Part shown: positions 17,897-27,302 of the stretch, piece by piece | Numbering within the stretch: position 1 is the stretch's first letter | How the letters are laid out: each line of letters opens with the position of its first letter | NCBI RefSeq assembly: GCF_900590885.1 | Contig: NZ_UUON01000004.1 | Coordinates: 310,001 to 374,000 of the forward strand | Direction of reading: 5' to 3' | DNA from: Pseudomonas viridiflava | Lineage (GTDB): Bacteria > Pseudomonadota > Gammaproteobacteria > Pseudomonadales > Pseudomonadaceae | DNA: 64,000 nt | Translations under genes and position numbers: made by a program | The notes under the pieces: model-generated | Database searches by the model: none | The model's input: the letters and a program-made list of their open reading frames with translations, nothing else | Told to the model about the DNA's origin: nothing

Positions 17897-18868
17897 TTAA
17901 CGCTGCTTCATACGGTCGATGATCACCGCCAGCAACAGGATCGAACCGCGGATCACATATTGGTAGAAGGTGTCGATATTCTTCAGGTTCATCGCATTCT
18001 CAATGATCGCCAAAATCAGCACCCCGGCAATCACATGCCGAATCATGCCGATGCCACCGCTCAACGACACCCCACCCAACACGCAAGCCGAAATCACCGT
18101 CAGCTCAAACCCCTGCCCAATCATCGGCTGACCCGAGGTCATGCGCGAGGCAAGGATCACCCCGGCCAGCGCGCCAATCAGCCCGTGCACGGCAAAGATG
18201 ATGATCTTGGTGCGGTCGACGTTCACCCCCGCCAGCAGCGCCGCTTCCTGGTTGCCGCCGATGGCCATGGTATTGCGCCCATAGGTGGTGTAGTTGAGCA
18301 GCCAGCCGAAGAACACAAAGCACAACACGGTGATGATGATCGGCACCGGCACGCCCAGCAGTTGGCCGTTACCGAACACGAAGAAGCCTTCATCCATCAC
18401 GCCCACGGCCTTGCCGTTGGAGAAAATGTAGGCCAGGCCGCGCACGATCTGCATGGTCGCCAGGGTCGCGATCAATGCATTGATGCGTAGCTTGGCAATC
18501 ACGATGCCGTTGATCAGCCCCACCACCAGGCCCATGGCCAAGGCGGCGGATACGCCGAGCACCACGCTGTCGGTGTCGCGGATCACAATCCCCGCCACCA
18601 CACCCGCGCAGGCAATCACCGAGCCCACCGACAAGTCGAAATGCCCCGATGCCAGGCAGAACAGCATGGTGCACGCGGCGATGCCCACGGTGGAAATCGC
18701 CAGGCCCAGGCCGCGCATGTTCAGCGGCGAGAGGAAGTTGTCGATAAACACCGCGCTGAGCACAAAGATGCTCAACGCCGCCAGCAGCATCACCCAGTCA
18801 TCGAGGAACTTGCGCTGGTTGAAACCCGGCCAGAAGCCCTTTGCAGTTTTTACCTCAGACATAGCCAA
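17897..18868 (-). CDS. araH: L-arabinose ABC transporter permease
   Basis: 323 residues, about ten hydrophobic segments. It follows E. coli AraH closely: NMRGLGLAISTVGIAACTM, FCLASGHFDLSVGSVIACAG, RINALIATLATMQIVRGLAYI, GRNTMAIGGNQEAALLAGV and ISACVLGGVSLSGGIG. Inner-membrane permease of the high-affinity sugar importer. It follows araG by 13 bp. The transported sugar is inferred from the binding protein. Confidence 0.9.
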   Translation of the reverse strand: MAMSEVKTAKGFWPGFNQRKFLDDWVMLLAALSIFVLSAVFIDNFLSPLNMRGLGLAISTVGIAACTMLFCLASGHFDLSVGSVIACAGVVAGIVIRDTDSVVLGVSAALAMGLVVGLINGIVIAKLRINALIATLATMQIVRGLAYIFSNGKAVGVMDEGFFVFGNGQLLGVPVPIIITVLCFVFFGWLLNYTTYGRNTMAIGGNQEAALLAGVNVDRTKIIIFAVHGLIGALAGVILASRMTSGQPMIGQGFELTVISACVLGGVSLSGGIGMIRHVIAGVLILAIIENAMNLKNIDTFYQYVIRGSILLLAVIIDRMKQR

Positions 18869-18881
18869 ACCCTCTTATTCT

Positions 18882-20381
18882 TCAAGCCCGCGAACGCGGG
18901 AGTGCCAGTTGCAGCAGGCGTGCTTCATCGGCTTGGTCGCGGGTCAGTTCGCCCGTCAGGGCGCCCTCGCTCATCACCAGAATGCGGTCGGAAATGCCCA
19001 TCACTTCCATCAGGTCGCTGGACACCACAATCACCGCAATGCCGCTGGCGGCCAGGTTGTGGATGATCTGGTAGATCTCCGACTTGGCACCGATATCGAT
19101 GCCACGGGTCGGCTCATCCAGCAGCAATACTTTCATCGGCATCGACAGCCAGCGGCCAAGAATGGCCTTCTGCTGATTGCCGCCGGACAGGTACATGATT
19201 TTCTGCTCGGCGTTCGGCGTTTTGACCTTCATCGCCTTGATCTGCCGGTCGGCGTTGCTGGCCTCCCAGCCTTCACGCAGCAGCCAGCCAAAGGTGGAGT
19301 GGGCGCCACGCGCGCTGATATTGATGTTCTCGGCCACGCTGGACAGCGGAATGATGCCTTCCTTCTTGCGATCTTCCGGGCATAGCAATACGCCGGCGGC
19401 GATGGCATCGCGAGGCGAGCGCAACTGCAGGTTTTCACCGCACAGTCGCAGGCTGCCGGCACTGGCACGCGTCAAACCACTGAGCAAGCGGAACAGCTCC
19501 GTGCGCCCCGCCCCCACCAGCCCGAACAGGCCAAGAATCTCGCCCTTGTGCACCTGCAGGCTGACCGGCTCACGCAAGCCCGGGCCCAACAAACCGTCGA
19601 CCTTGAGCGCGACCTCGCCCTGCTCGCGCGGGCGGTAATCGTAGATATCCTGGATATCGCGGCCGACCATGCAGGTCACCAACTGGTCGTGACTCAGGCT
19701 GCTCATGTCGTCAAAGGTGCGCACGTAACGGCCGTCCTTGAACACCGTGACCGCGTTGCAGATACGGAACACTTCCTCCATGCGGTGGGACACGTACAGC
19801 ACCACTTTGCCCTCGTCGCGCAGGCGCGTGATGATCGCCATCAGCCGGTCGATTTCCCGCGCCGACAAACTGCTGGTCGGTTCATCGAAAGCAATCACAT
19901 GGGCACCACGGGACAGCGCCTTGGCGATTTCCACCAGTTGGCGCTGGCCCAGGGACAAGCGCCCGAGCTTCTCGTCCGGGTCGATTTCATCGGCCAGGCC
20001 TTTAAGGCACGCCAGCGCCTGCTTGCGCAAAAGGCCGCGATTGACCACGCCAAAACGCGTCGGTAAGTGCCCGAGAAACAGGTTCTCGGCCACGGTCATT
20101 TCCGGCACCAGGTGCAGTTCCTGGTGGATCACCGCCACGCCGCTGGCAATGCTGTCGGCGGCGGACTTGAAGTCCATGGTCTGCTCGCCGATCTGCAGCG
20201 TGCCGCTGCTTGGCAGGTAGGCGCCGCCGAGGATCTTCAGCAGCGTCGACTTGCCCGCGCCGTTCTCGCCCATCAGCGCGTGCACTTCACGCGGCCGCGC
20301 TTCAAAGCTGATCTGCGCCAGGGCTTTCACACCGGGAAATTCCTTGCCGATGCCATTGAAACGCAAGGCCGCGCCGGTCAT
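18882..20381 (-). CDS. araG: L-arabinose ABC transporter ATP-binding protein
   Basis: About 499 residues with two ABC domains. First copy: Walker [10 protein letters not shown] (near 39), signature [15 protein letters not shown], Walker [12 protein letters not shown]. Second copy: [10 protein letters not shown] in place of Walker [33 protein letters not shown] degenerate P-loop in one half is normal for this sugar family. The start is taken as the ATG at 20381, which overlaps the araF stop (ATGA); a GTG at 20387 is in frame. Confidence 0.92.
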   Translation of the reverse strand: MTGAALRFNGIGKEFPGVKALAQISFEARPREVHALMGENGAGKSTLLKILGGAYLPSSGTLQIGEQTMDFKSAADSIASGVAVIHQELHLVPEMTVAENLFLGHLPTRFGVVNRGLLRKQALACLKGLADEIDPDEKLGRLSLGQRQLVEIAKALSRGAHVIAFDEPTSSLSAREIDRLMAIITRLRDEGKVVLYVSHRMEEVFRICNAVTVFKDGRYVRTFDDMSSLSHDQLVTCMVGRDIQDIYDYRPREQGEVALKVDGLLGPGLREPVSLQVHKGEILGLFGLVGAGRTELFRLLSGLTRASAGSLRLCGENLQLRSPRDAIAAGVLLCPEDRKKEGIIPLSSVAENINISARGAHSTFGWLLREGWEASNADRQIKAMKVKTPNAEQKIMYLSGGNQQKAILGRWLSMPMKVLLLDEPTRGIDIGAKSEIYQIIHNLAASGIAVIVVSSDLMEVMGISDRILVMSEGALTGELTRDQADEARLLQLALPRSRA

Positions 20382-21358
20382 TTCCACAGCCCGATTTTGC
20401 TCAACTCTTCCTTGAAGTTGGCGCGGGTGATGAGGGTCACTTCGTCCATTGCGGTGTACTTCGCCGGCTCTTTACCGGTGGTAACCCACTCGTACATCGC
20501 CAGCGCCGTGTTGTAGCCCTCGATATGCGGGCTTGGCAGCATCGAGCCGAAGAAGCCGCTGTCGGCTTTCTTCAATTCGCCGATGGCGTCGGTGCCATTG
20601 ATGCCGATGCCGATCACGTTGGCAGCCTTGAAGCCGGCACTTTCAGTGGCTCGCACGCCGCCGAGCACAGTGTTGTCGTTCATGCCGCCGATGATCAGGT
20701 TTTTCGCGCCGCTGGGCAGCTTGACCAGCGCCGAGTTGGTGGCGTCCATACTGCCGGGGACGTCGAGCGTTTTAAGCGCGGCGGTCAAGATGTGGTCTTT
20801 GGGAATACCCGCCTCTTCGAGGGATTTGATCGAACCGTCAGTGCGCTTTTTACCCGTGTCGAGTTCGTTATAGGTGTTGATTACGGCGTAGGTTTCTTTC
20901 CAATCCCAGCCGCGTTTTTTCGCTTCGTCAGCCATGGCGGCACCTTGCTTCTGGCCTACTTCGAAGGCGGCCATGCCGAGGTACGGCACGTCCTCCATGA
21001 AGTTGCCCTTGGCATCCACGAAGCGATCATCCACGGCCATTACCTTCAGGCCATTGACCTTGGCTTTGGCCACAATGGCCGGGCCGAGGGACACATCCGG
21101 CGGGCAGATCACAAAGCCCTTGGCGCCGTTGGCCGCCAGGCTGTCGATGGCCGAGAGGGTTTTTTCACCATCGGGCACGGCGATCTTGATCACGGTAAAA
21201 CCATGTTCCTTGCCGGCTTTTTCGGCGAAGGCCCATTCGGTCTGGAACCAGGGTTCTTCGGCCTGTTTGACCAGAAAGCCGATCTTCACTTCTTCGGCCG
21301 ATACAAAACCGCTGAAGGCAACCGCGAGCGCCACGGCGCCGAGTGTTTTCTTGAACAT
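20378..21358 (-). CDS. araF: L-arabinose periplasmic binding protein
   Basis: 326 residues with a signal peptide ([21 protein letters not shown]). The mature part parallels E. coli AraF over its full length: [74 protein letters not shown] and [16 protein letters not shown]. So L-arabinose (or D-galactose/D-fucose, which AraF also binds) is the likely ligand. The leader carries AACAACAA just before the ribosome site, a Crc/Hfq catabolite-repression motif. Confidence 0.92.
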   Translation of the reverse strand: MFKKTLGAVALAVAFSGFVSAEEVKIGFLVKQAEEPWFQTEWAFAEKAGKEHGFTVIKIAVPDGEKTLSAIDSLAANGAKGFVICPPDVSLGPAIVAKAKVNGLKVMAVDDRFVDAKGNFMEDVPYLGMAAFEVGQKQGAAMADEAKKRGWDWKETYAVINTYNELDTGKKRTDGSIKSLEEAGIPKDHILTAALKTLDVPGSMDATNSALVKLPSGAKNLIIGGMNDNTVLGGVRATESAGFKAANVIGIGINGTDAIGELKKADSGFFGSMLPSPHIEGYNTALAMYEWVTTGKEPAKYTAMDEVTLITRANFKEELSKIGLWK

Positions 21359-21371
21359 GAACCACCTCTGA

Positions 21372-21379
21372 TTGTTGTT
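21372..21379 (-). promoter_or_regulatory. Crc/Hfq A-rich (CA) motif before araF
   Basis: Minus-strand AACAACAA, matching the AANAANAA consensus, 13 nt upstream of the araF ATG and directly before its AGAGGTGG ribosome site. In Pseudomonas such motifs allow Hfq-Crc to repress translation of sugar-uptake genes when preferred carbon is present. Confidence 0.6.
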
Positions 21380-22199
21380 AGTCGTGGTACATCACTGAAC
21401 GCCCGCCATCGATCATCAGGCAGGTTGCGTTGATAAAGGGCGCCTCGTCGGTCGCCAGAAACAGTGCCGTCATCGCCACCTCGACCGGCTGGCCGATGCG
21501 CTTGGGCGGGTGCAGGTCGAACGCACGCTGGCGCTCGGCGTGGGGGTCGGGGAAACCGTTCCAGTAATCGACGTTGAGCTGGGTTTCGATATAGCCCGGC
21601 GCGATGGCATTCACGCGGATGCCCTTGGGCGCGTACTCGATGCCGAGGGCCCGGGTGAGGCCGAGCAGGCCGTGCTTGGCCACGGGGTACGGGAAGCAAC
21701 CGGGAATGATGTGGCTGGAATGGGTGGAGGCGATATTGATGATGTTGCCGATGCCCTGCTCGATCATGTGCGGGAGCACCGAGCGGCAACCGTACCAGGC
21801 GCCGTCGAGGTCGATGGCGAAGCAGCGGCGCCAGTCTTCGTCGGTCATTTCCAGAGGGTCGCGGAACACATTGACCCCGGCACAGTTGACCAGTACATCC
21901 ACACGCCCGAAGCGCTCGATGGCCACATTGACCAGCGCCTGCCATTGCTCTTTTGAAGTGATATCGACGGGTTGCGCGTAGATTTCAGCGCCGCGTTCGC
22001 GCCAGTGGGCAGCGACTTTCTCGACCTTGTCGCCCTGGATATCCGCGATCACCAGGCGCGCCTGCTGGGCCTGGAAACACGCGACGATCGCCTCGCCAAT
22101 GCCTTGGGCGGCGCCGGTGATGATCACCACTTTGTGCTTCAGCCGCTCGCCATAGGTGGGCTCGGGCACGGCGGGTAACGACAACGGTTGGGGCTGCAT
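21378..22199 (-). CDS. SDR-family sugar dehydrogenase (probably L-arabinose 1-dehydrogenase)
   Basis: 273 residues. Classical short-chain dehydrogenase: cofactor motif TGAAQGIGEA (near residue 29), NCAGVN (near 107), catalytic Ser in IASTHSS, then YPVAK with Tyr and Lys four apart (near 176-180). First gene of the unit SDR-araF-araG-araH, 19 bp before araF. Oxidation of the imported sugar at C1 as the first step of a non-phosphorylating route is the best reading. No lactonase, dehydratase or aldehyde dehydrogenase of that route is in this window. The leader has an AAAAATAAAA stretch that also fits the Crc/Hfq motif. Confidence 0.83.
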   Translation of the reverse strand: MQPQPLSLPAVPEPTYGERLKHKVVIITGAAQGIGEAIVACFQAQQARLVIADIQGDKVEKVAAHWRERGAEIYAQPVDITSKEQWQALVNVAIERFGRVDVLVNCAGVNVFRDPLEMTDEDWRRCFAIDLDGAWYGCRSVLPHMIEQGIGNIINIASTHSSHIIPGCFPYPVAKHGLLGLTRALGIEYAPKGIRVNAIAPGYIETQLNVDYWNGFPDPHAERQRAFDLHPPKRIGQPVEVAMTALFLATDEAPFINATCLMIDGGRSVMYHD

Positions 22200-22210
22200 C
22201 GCTTCACCTG

Positions 22211-22220
22211 TTTTATTTTT
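22211..22220 (-). promoter_or_regulatory. Crc/Hfq A-rich motif before the sugar dehydrogenase
   Basis: Minus-strand AAAAATAAAA contains AANAANAA and lies 12-21 nt before the SDR ATG. A second such motif precedes araF in the same unit. Confidence 0.5.
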
Positions 22221-22316
22221 GGTAGTGAGTGCTGATGCAGGCGACTATAAACCCATCTTTTGAAATATCTCAATATATAAATTTGCATCCCATATAGTGA
22301 GTAAAAATCAAAAAAA

Positions 22317-22344
22317 TGTGGGAGGGGGCTTGCCACCTCCCACA
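22317..22344. repeat. REP palindrome (single)
   Basis: TGTGGGAGGGGGCTTGCCACCTCCCACA. One internal mismatch. Lies between the SDR promoter region and the 3' end of the GNAT gene. Confidence 0.83.
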
Positions 22345-22363
22345 TTTGGACTTCGTTGTTGAT

Positions 22364-22843
22364 TTAACCCTGGGCAAAGTCGCGCAGCGCATCGCCTTCC
22401 ATGCGGTAGCGCACCCACTCTTCCTGTGGCTGGGCGCCTATGGATTTGTAGAAGGCAATTGCCGGCTCGTTCCAGTCCAGCACGCTCCACTCGAAGCGCC
22501 CGCAACCGTTGTCGCAAGCGATCTTGGCCAAGTGCCGCAACAGCTTCTTGCCCGCCCCGCCGCCGCGTTGCTCGGGGTTGATGTAGAGGTCTTCAAGGTA
22601 CAGGCAGTTGCTGCCCAGCCAGGTGGAATAGCTGAAAAAGAACACGGCAAAGCCAATCGGCAGACCATCGCGCGAGCAGATCAGGCCATGGGCGGTGGCG
22701 CCCTCGCTGAACAGGCTGCGTTCGATGTCCACCACGCTGGCGATCACTTCATGCCGGGCCTTTTCGTATTCGGCAAGTTCGGTGATGAAAGTCAGGATCT
22801 GCGCAGCATCGCTGGGCACGGCGGGGCGAATCTCGATGGACAT
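22364..22843 (-). CDS. GNAT family N-acetyltransferase (SSAT-like)
   Basis: 159 residues. Begins MSIEIRPAVPSDAAQILTFI. Residues about 85-115 form the acetyl-CoA site (LYLEDLYINPEQRGGGAGKKLLRHL), and the C-terminal WNEPAIAFYKSIGAQ is the usual GNAT beta-alpha element. The length and the YLEDLYV-like motif resemble diamine (spermidine/spermine) acetyltransferases. Substrate not proven. Monocistronic. Confidence 0.85.
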   Translation of the reverse strand: MSIEIRPAVPSDAAQILTFITELAEYEKARHEVIASVVDIERSLFSEGATAHGLICSRDGLPIGFAVFFFSYSTWLGSNCLYLEDLYINPEQRGGGAGKKLLRHLAKIACDNGCGRFEWSVLDWNEPAIAFYKSIGAQPQEEWVRYRMEGDALRDFAQG

Positions 22844-23014
22844 GGGCGAGCCTTGGGCAATTTCAAAGCCGACATACTAAGGCGGTTTGGTGACGGATTG
22901 CAGCACACAAAATCTTACAGGTAACCCACGACCGTTCGTCGCCATCAAGGCACGAACGCGCGAGCCGGGCGGACCAATAGAGGGTAAGGACATTAATCAT
23001 ATGGAGACACCCTC

Positions 23015-23347
23015 ATGAAAAATTCCAAGTTTGCTGCTCTCGCCCTCACCGGTCTGTTGTCTGCTGCGTCGCTGAGCGCCTTCGCCGCCAGCTCGACCAC
23101 CGGGCCTACCGATCCAACCCCTGACGCCACCACCGAGTCGCAGAAATCCATGGGCACCGGCCTCGACACCAATGGCGGCGCGATCATTCAACCGGGCGCC
23201 GACCCGCGCACCCAGGGCAACGATACCCAGCGCCAGGCGCCCGCTGCCGTCGGTAACGGCAAAATGGGCCCAGCGATCAATCAGCCCAATATCAACAAGG
23301 GCGATGACTCCAACGTCCCTGGCGCACCCAAACAGCCTGCTCCTTGA
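23015..23347 (+). CDS. Small secreted Pro/Thr/Asn-rich hypothetical protein
   Basis: 110 residues with a signal peptide (MKNSKFAALALTGLLSAASLSAFA). The mature part is low-complexity and probably unfolded, with repeated short motifs (PTDPTPDATT, GADPRTQGNDTQRQ, GNGKMGPAINQPNINKGD). No Cys. GGAGACACCCTC precedes the ATG. Function unknown; periplasmic or secreted. Followed 52 bp later by another small gene on the same strand. Confidence 0.7.
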   Translation: MKNSKFAALALTGLLSAASLSAFAASSTTGPTDPTPDATTESQKSMGTGLDTNGGAIIQPGADPRTQGNDTQRQAPAAVGNGKMGPAINQPNINKGDDSNVPGAPKQPAP

Positions 23348-23398
23348 TCCACCGACAGTAAGACAGACACCCGATCATTCCCCAGTGAAGAGGTACGC

Positions 23399-23665
23399 AT
23401 GAACGTCGATAGAAACCTTGAAAAAGAAGTCCTCACCCGCCTGCTGCACGCCCACCCGCACGGTTTGGGCAAGGAGGTGCTGGATAACTACCGCGGTGAA
23501 AAGGTGGTCGCCAGTGTCTTGGCGTTTCTCCAGGACCGCGGGTTGATCAAGGATGGGCATGTGACCACCGACGCCGCCGGTGAATATTCGTTGAACCTGC
23601 CGATCAAGCTGACCGCGTCGGGTGTGGATGAGGCCCGCAAGCTGGAAGGTGAGACCAGCCAGTAG
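23399..23665 (+). CDS. Small hypothetical protein, possibly winged-helix
   Basis: 88 residues, no signal peptide. The pattern LEKEVLTRLLHAHPHG ... VVASVLAFLQDRGLIKDG ... ITASGVDEARKL-like C terminus resembles a small winged-helix domain (helix, helix, short beta wing). Preceded by GAAGAGGT at ATG. It may be regulatory, but there is no direct evidence. Confidence 0.65.
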   Translation: MNVDRNLEKEVLTRLLHAHPHGLGKEVLDNYRGEKVVASVLAFLQDRGLIKDGHVTTDAAGEYSLNLPIKLTASGVDEARKLEGETSQ

Positions 23666-23683
23666 CCTAAATGCTGTAACAAA

Positions 23684-23772
23684 TGTGGGAGGGGGCTTGC
23701 CCCCGATGGCAGTGTGTCAGTCAGTAACTCTTTAGCTGACCCACCGCTATCGGGAGCAAGCCCCCTCCCACA
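23684..23772. repeat. REPIN
   Basis: TGTGGGAGGGGGCTTGCCCCCGAT and ATCGGGAGCAAGCCCCCTCCCACA in inverted order with a dyad spacer. Lies between convergent genes. Confidence 0.88.
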
Positions 23773-23785
23773 TTTTGTCCGGTGT

Positions 23786-24703
23786 TTATTCAGAGACTAA
23801 GGCGTCGACTTCATCGGTGCCAGGCGAGGTCGCCGGCCCCCAGCGCGTCACCGCCAACGCCGCCGCCGCATTCGCTCGGCGTGCCGCATCCGCAGGTTTC
23901 AACCCCTTGGCCAACCCGGCGATAAACACCCCTGCATGGGCATCCCCCGCGCCATTGCTGTCCACGGCCTGCACCTTGAAGCCGGGCACATGCTCAATCT
24001 CACCCACACGCCCTACCCAGCAGCCATTCGGCCCGTCGCGCACGACCAGCAGCGTCTCGGCGGGCAAGTGACGGTTCAGTTCGGGCAACGCGGATGCAAT
24101 ATCTGCCGCGCGGGTGAACGCCAGGGCCTCCGGGCCGTTGCTGGTCCAGATGTCGATGCGTGGCAACAACGCGCGCATCAACGCCGAATCCGGCGCCTTG
24201 ACCAGCGGGCCGGGGTCGAACACCACCACGACCTGGCGTGGCAAGGCCAGCAGCCAGTCGATCAGCGGCTGTGCCTTGCCCTCCAGCAGCAGGCTGTAGC
24301 CGCTGACGTACACGTAGTCGTCCAGCCGCGGCACCACGCCGGCCAAGTCCTCGGCGCTCAGTTCACCCTCGGCGCCAATGTGGGAAATAAAGGTTCGCTC
24401 AGTGCTGGCTTCGGTCAGCGACACACACAAACCGGTGTCCTTGCCGCTGCTGGCGCCCAGGGCCATGTCGATGCCTTCAGCCTGCATCGCGGCGCGGGCC
24501 AGGTCGCCGAAACGTCCCTCGCCGTGGCGGCCCAGGTAGGACACTGGCAGGCCATTACGCCGTGCGGCGGCCATCACGTTGAAGCCTCCGCCGGCTTCGA
24601 AGCTGGCGGAGTTCGCCAGCACGTCGCCGCCGGTGGCGGGCAAGGTATCCAGGGCCATGACCAGGTCAACGATGACCTGGCCGGTGTGCAGCAATCTAGA
24701 CAT
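23786..24703 (-). CDS. PfkB-family carbohydrate/nucleoside kinase
   Basis: 305 residues. N-terminal Gly-rich segment (TLPATGGDVLANSASFEAGGGFNVM, residues 20-44) and the C-terminal signature DSNGAGDAHAGVF with the catalytic Asp at about 254. The family phosphorylates ribose, nucleosides, pseudouridine and fructose derivatives. It overlaps the permease gene by 8 bp and belongs to the GntR / ADP-ribosylglycohydrolase / NCS1 permease / kinase cluster, so a ribose or nucleoside substrate is likely (inference). Confidence 0.87.
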   Translation of the reverse strand: MSRLLHTGQVIVDLVMALDTLPATGGDVLANSASFEAGGGFNVMAAARRNGLPVSYLGRHGEGRFGDLARAAMQAEGIDMALGASSGKDTGLCVSLTEASTERTFISHIGAEGELSAEDLAGVVPRLDDYVYVSGYSLLLEGKAQPLIDWLLALPRQVVVVFDPGPLVKAPDSALMRALLPRIDIWTSNGPEALAFTRAADIASALPELNRHLPAETLLVVRDGPNGCWVGRVGEIEHVPGFKVQAVDSNGAGDAHAGVFIAGLAKGLKPADAARRANAAAALAVTRWGPATSPGTDEVDALVSE

Positions 24704-26162
24704 TAGCGCTCTCTACCAAAGCCGGGCGACGGTCAGCCGCGCCGCCGAGTACCGCATAAATCCCGCCGGCCACCAGGAAGGTGACGATCCAGCCCAGGCC
24801 GTTATGGCCCAGCCAGGAGTCGGACAGCGGCCCGGCGAACCAGATGTTTTCGGCGGTGGTGCCGATGGTGGTGAAGCTGAACCCCAGCACGATCGCCACG
24901 GCCCAGGCGCCGAACGCACGCCATTCCACGCCGCCACGGTACCAGTAGGCGCTGCTTGGGCTCACGTCCAGCAGGTCTTTGGGGCTGTAGTAATGGCGAT
25001 GGATCAGGTCGACCACAAAGATCCCGACCCACGCAGTGATCGGCACCGCCAGCAACGAGATGAAGGTGATGAACGGGCCGTAGAAACTGTCGGCGATAAG
25101 CATGAAGTAAATCGAACCGGCGAAGATCGCCACGATGTCGACGATCACTGCGTGCACGCGCTTGACCTTCAAGCCGAGGGTCAAGGTGGTGAGACCGGCC
25201 GAGTACACCGACAGGTTATTCGACAGCAGCAGCCCGCCAAACGCGGTGATCAGGTACGGCACGGCCATCCAGGTCGGCAGCATGTCGCGGATCGCGATGA
25301 TCGGATCGGTGGCCGACGCCAGGTCGTTATTGCCCACCGACAGCAGGCCGCCGAGGGTGATCAACAGCACCAGCGGAATCCCCGCGCCAAACGCGGCGGA
25401 CGCCACCAGGCGCACGGCCTTCACGCTGCGGTGCTGGTAGCGCGACATGTCGGCACCGGCGTTGGCCCAACCAATGCCGGTGCCGGCCGCCATGGTGCCG
25501 ACGCCGATGATCATTGCGCTCAGCGGCGCCGGGGTGGCGTTGAACACCGCACTCCAGTCGATGGTGGCGCAGAGGAAACCGCCGACCAGGATATTCAAGG
25601 CGCCGAACACGTAGGTGGCCCACTTCTGGATCACCAGCAAGGTGGCATGGCCCAAGCCGGAAACCGACAGGGTCAACAGTACGAAAATGGCGATGAAGAT
25701 CAGCGTGAGTACCGGCGCGCTTTTGGCCTCGACCGGCGAGCCGAACAGGATCGAGCACAACGACAGCAACACAAACGCCGCCGTGGTGGTGTTGACGGTT
25801 TCCCAGCCCAGGCGCGACATCAGCGACACCAGGGTCGGACCGATATTGCCGCGCACGCCGAAGATGGCGCGCGACAGGGTCAGGCTCGGCGCACGGCCAC
25901 GCCGGCCGGCAATCGAGATGATGCCGACCACCGCGAAAGAACCGGCGGCGCCGAGAATCGCCACGATGATCGCCTGCCAGATCGCCAGGCCGCGAAACGC
26001 CACCAGGGTCGCGCCCAGCGGCAAGCCGAGGATGCTGATATTGGCCGCGAACCACACCCAGAACAGTTGCAGCGGGTGGCCGTTGCACTCGCCTTCAGGG
26101 ACCGGTTCGATGCCGCGTGTTTCCAATTGCCCGGCGCTTTGGCCGGAAGACGTGCTGCTCAT
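24696..26162 (-). CDS. NCS1-family nucleobase/nucleoside permease
   Basis: 488 residues with about 12 membrane segments. NCS1 (cytosine/purine/uracil/thiamine/allantoin) features: HPLQLFWVWFAANISILGLPLG (near 29-50), GRRGRAPSLTLSRAIFGVRGN (near 86-106) and AGADMSRYQHRSVKA. It imports a nucleobase-like or N-riboside compound across the inner membrane. The leader carries AACAATAC, seven of eight to the Crc/Hfq motif. Coupled by overlap to the PfkB kinase. Confidence 0.88.
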   Translation of the reverse strand: MSSTSSGQSAGQLETRGIEPVPEGECNGHPLQLFWVWFAANISILGLPLGATLVAFRGLAIWQAIIVAILGAAGSFAVVGIISIAGRRGRAPSLTLSRAIFGVRGNIGPTLVSLMSRLGWETVNTTTAAFVLLSLCSILFGSPVEAKSAPVLTLIFIAIFVLLTLSVSGLGHATLLVIQKWATYVFGALNILVGGFLCATIDWSAVFNATPAPLSAMIIGVGTMAAGTGIGWANAGADMSRYQHRSVKAVRLVASAAFGAGIPLVLLITLGGLLSVGNNDLASATDPIIAIRDMLPTWMAVPYLITAFGGLLLSNNLSVYSAGLTTLTLGLKVKRVHAVIVDIVAIFAGSIYFMLIADSFYGPFITFISLLAVPITAWVGIFVVDLIHRHYYSPKDLLDVSPSSAYWYRGGVEWRAFGAWAVAIVLGFSFTTIGTTAENIWFAGPLSDSWLGHNGLGWIVTFLVAGGIYAVLGGAADRRPALVESANV

Positions 26163-26254
26163 GAGGGGGTGCTCCTGGTGCCTGTATTGTTGTGGTTGTG
26201 GCAGATCTGCAAATAGAAACTCTTACGCGGTCTCCATGACTCGACACGATCAAT

Positions 26255-26282
26255 TGTGGGAGGGGGCTTGCCCCCTCCCACC
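26255..26282. repeat. REP palindrome (single)
   Basis: TGTGGGAGGGGGCTTGCCCCCTCCCACC. Sits in the 138-bp gap between the ADP-ribosylglycohydrolase and permease genes, inside the presumed operon, followed by a T run on the plus strand. Confidence 0.85.
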
Positions 26283-26300
26283 TTTTTTTGCCTGCGGCGC

Positions 26301-27302
26301 TTAGCGAATTGCGAGCAACCCCTGGACCATCGGCTGCAAATCCAGGCCGTTCACCTGTTTGACCTGTTCAATCATCGCTTCCGGCCAGCACTGCATGCCC
26401 AGGCACGCGCCCAACATGGCGCCGAGAATCGCCGCGATGGTGTCGGTGTCGCCGCCCAGACTGGCGGCCAGGCACAGGGCTTCGAAGGCGTTCATGTCGC
26501 CGACCGCCACTTGCTGGGCCAGGGCAAACGAAACCACCACCGACTCCTGGGAGGCCACGGAAGTCCCGATCAGTTCGTACAGCAAGTCGGCAAACAGCGC
26601 TTTGTCGCCGCTGCCGACGCTCAAGGTGCGCGCCCAACTGATGCGCGTGGAAATGCGCCCACCGGCAATCCAGTGGCCATGGCCTTCGGCCTGCTGGGCG
26701 ATCTGCGTACCGATATTCAAAGCTTCGCCAAGGTCCACACCATTGATACCAGCCGACACCACCGCCGCCACCGCCGCCGCGCTGGAGATACCCAGCGTGG
26801 TGTTATGGGTCACCTGGCACGCCTGGATCACCGCCTGGATAAACCGCGCCGGGTCGCTGACATCGGCAGCGATGCCCACCGGAGTGATGCGCATGGCGGC
26901 GCCGTTGGTGGTGCCGTAGCGTCCGGATTCTTCCGGGGTGTGGCCGGCGAGGATCATGTCGATCGCACGTTTGGTCGACGGGCCGAGCAGGTCCTGGGAA
27001 CCCTTGGCGCGCATCACCGCTTCCCAATCAATCAGGCGTTGGGCGAGCACGGTGGGTTCGATGGTGCCCTGGCCTTCGACCAGCAACTCGCCGACCAGGA
27101 TCGCCTGTTCGGTGTCATCCGTAATCGAGCCGGCGGGCATGTTGGGTGCGATGGGCTGATCGGCGTCGGCATCTTCCAGTGCGGTAATGGCACCAAAACG
27201 CTGCTGCACCTGCTCACGGCTCAGGGACTGGGTGGGCATGCCCAGGGCATCGCCCAGGGCCAGGCCGTAGAAAGCACCGAGGGCGCGGGTATTCGGGGTC
27301 AT
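26301..27302 (-). CDS. ADP-ribosylglycohydrolase (DraG family)
   Basis: 333 residues. All metal-site motifs of the family are present: GLALGDALG (13-21), the SITDDTE site (Thr-Asp-Asp at 61-63), TTNGAAMRITPVG (131-143) and LGGDTDT (282-288). The enzyme binds two Mg or Mn ions and cleaves N-glycosidic bonds to ribose. Overlap with the GntR gene (4 bp) and the kinase/permease partners downstream argue for a small-molecule N-riboside substrate rather than protein ADP-ribose (inference). Confidence 0.9.
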   Translation of the reverse strand: MTPNTRALGAFYGLALGDALGMPTQSLSREQVQQRFGAITALEDADADQPIAPNMPAGSITDDTEQAILVGELLVEGQGTIEPTVLAQRLIDWEAVMRAKGSQDLLGPSTKRAIDMILAGHTPEESGRYGTTNGAAMRITPVGIAADVSDPARFIQAVIQACQVTHNTTLGISSAAAVAAVVSAGINGVDLGEALNIGTQIAQQAEGHGHWIAGGRISTRISWARTLSVGSGDKALFADLLYELIGTSVASQESVVVSFALAQQVAVGDMNAFEALCLAASLGGDTDTIAAILGAMLGACLGMQCWPEAMIEQVKQVNGLDLQPMVQGLLAIR

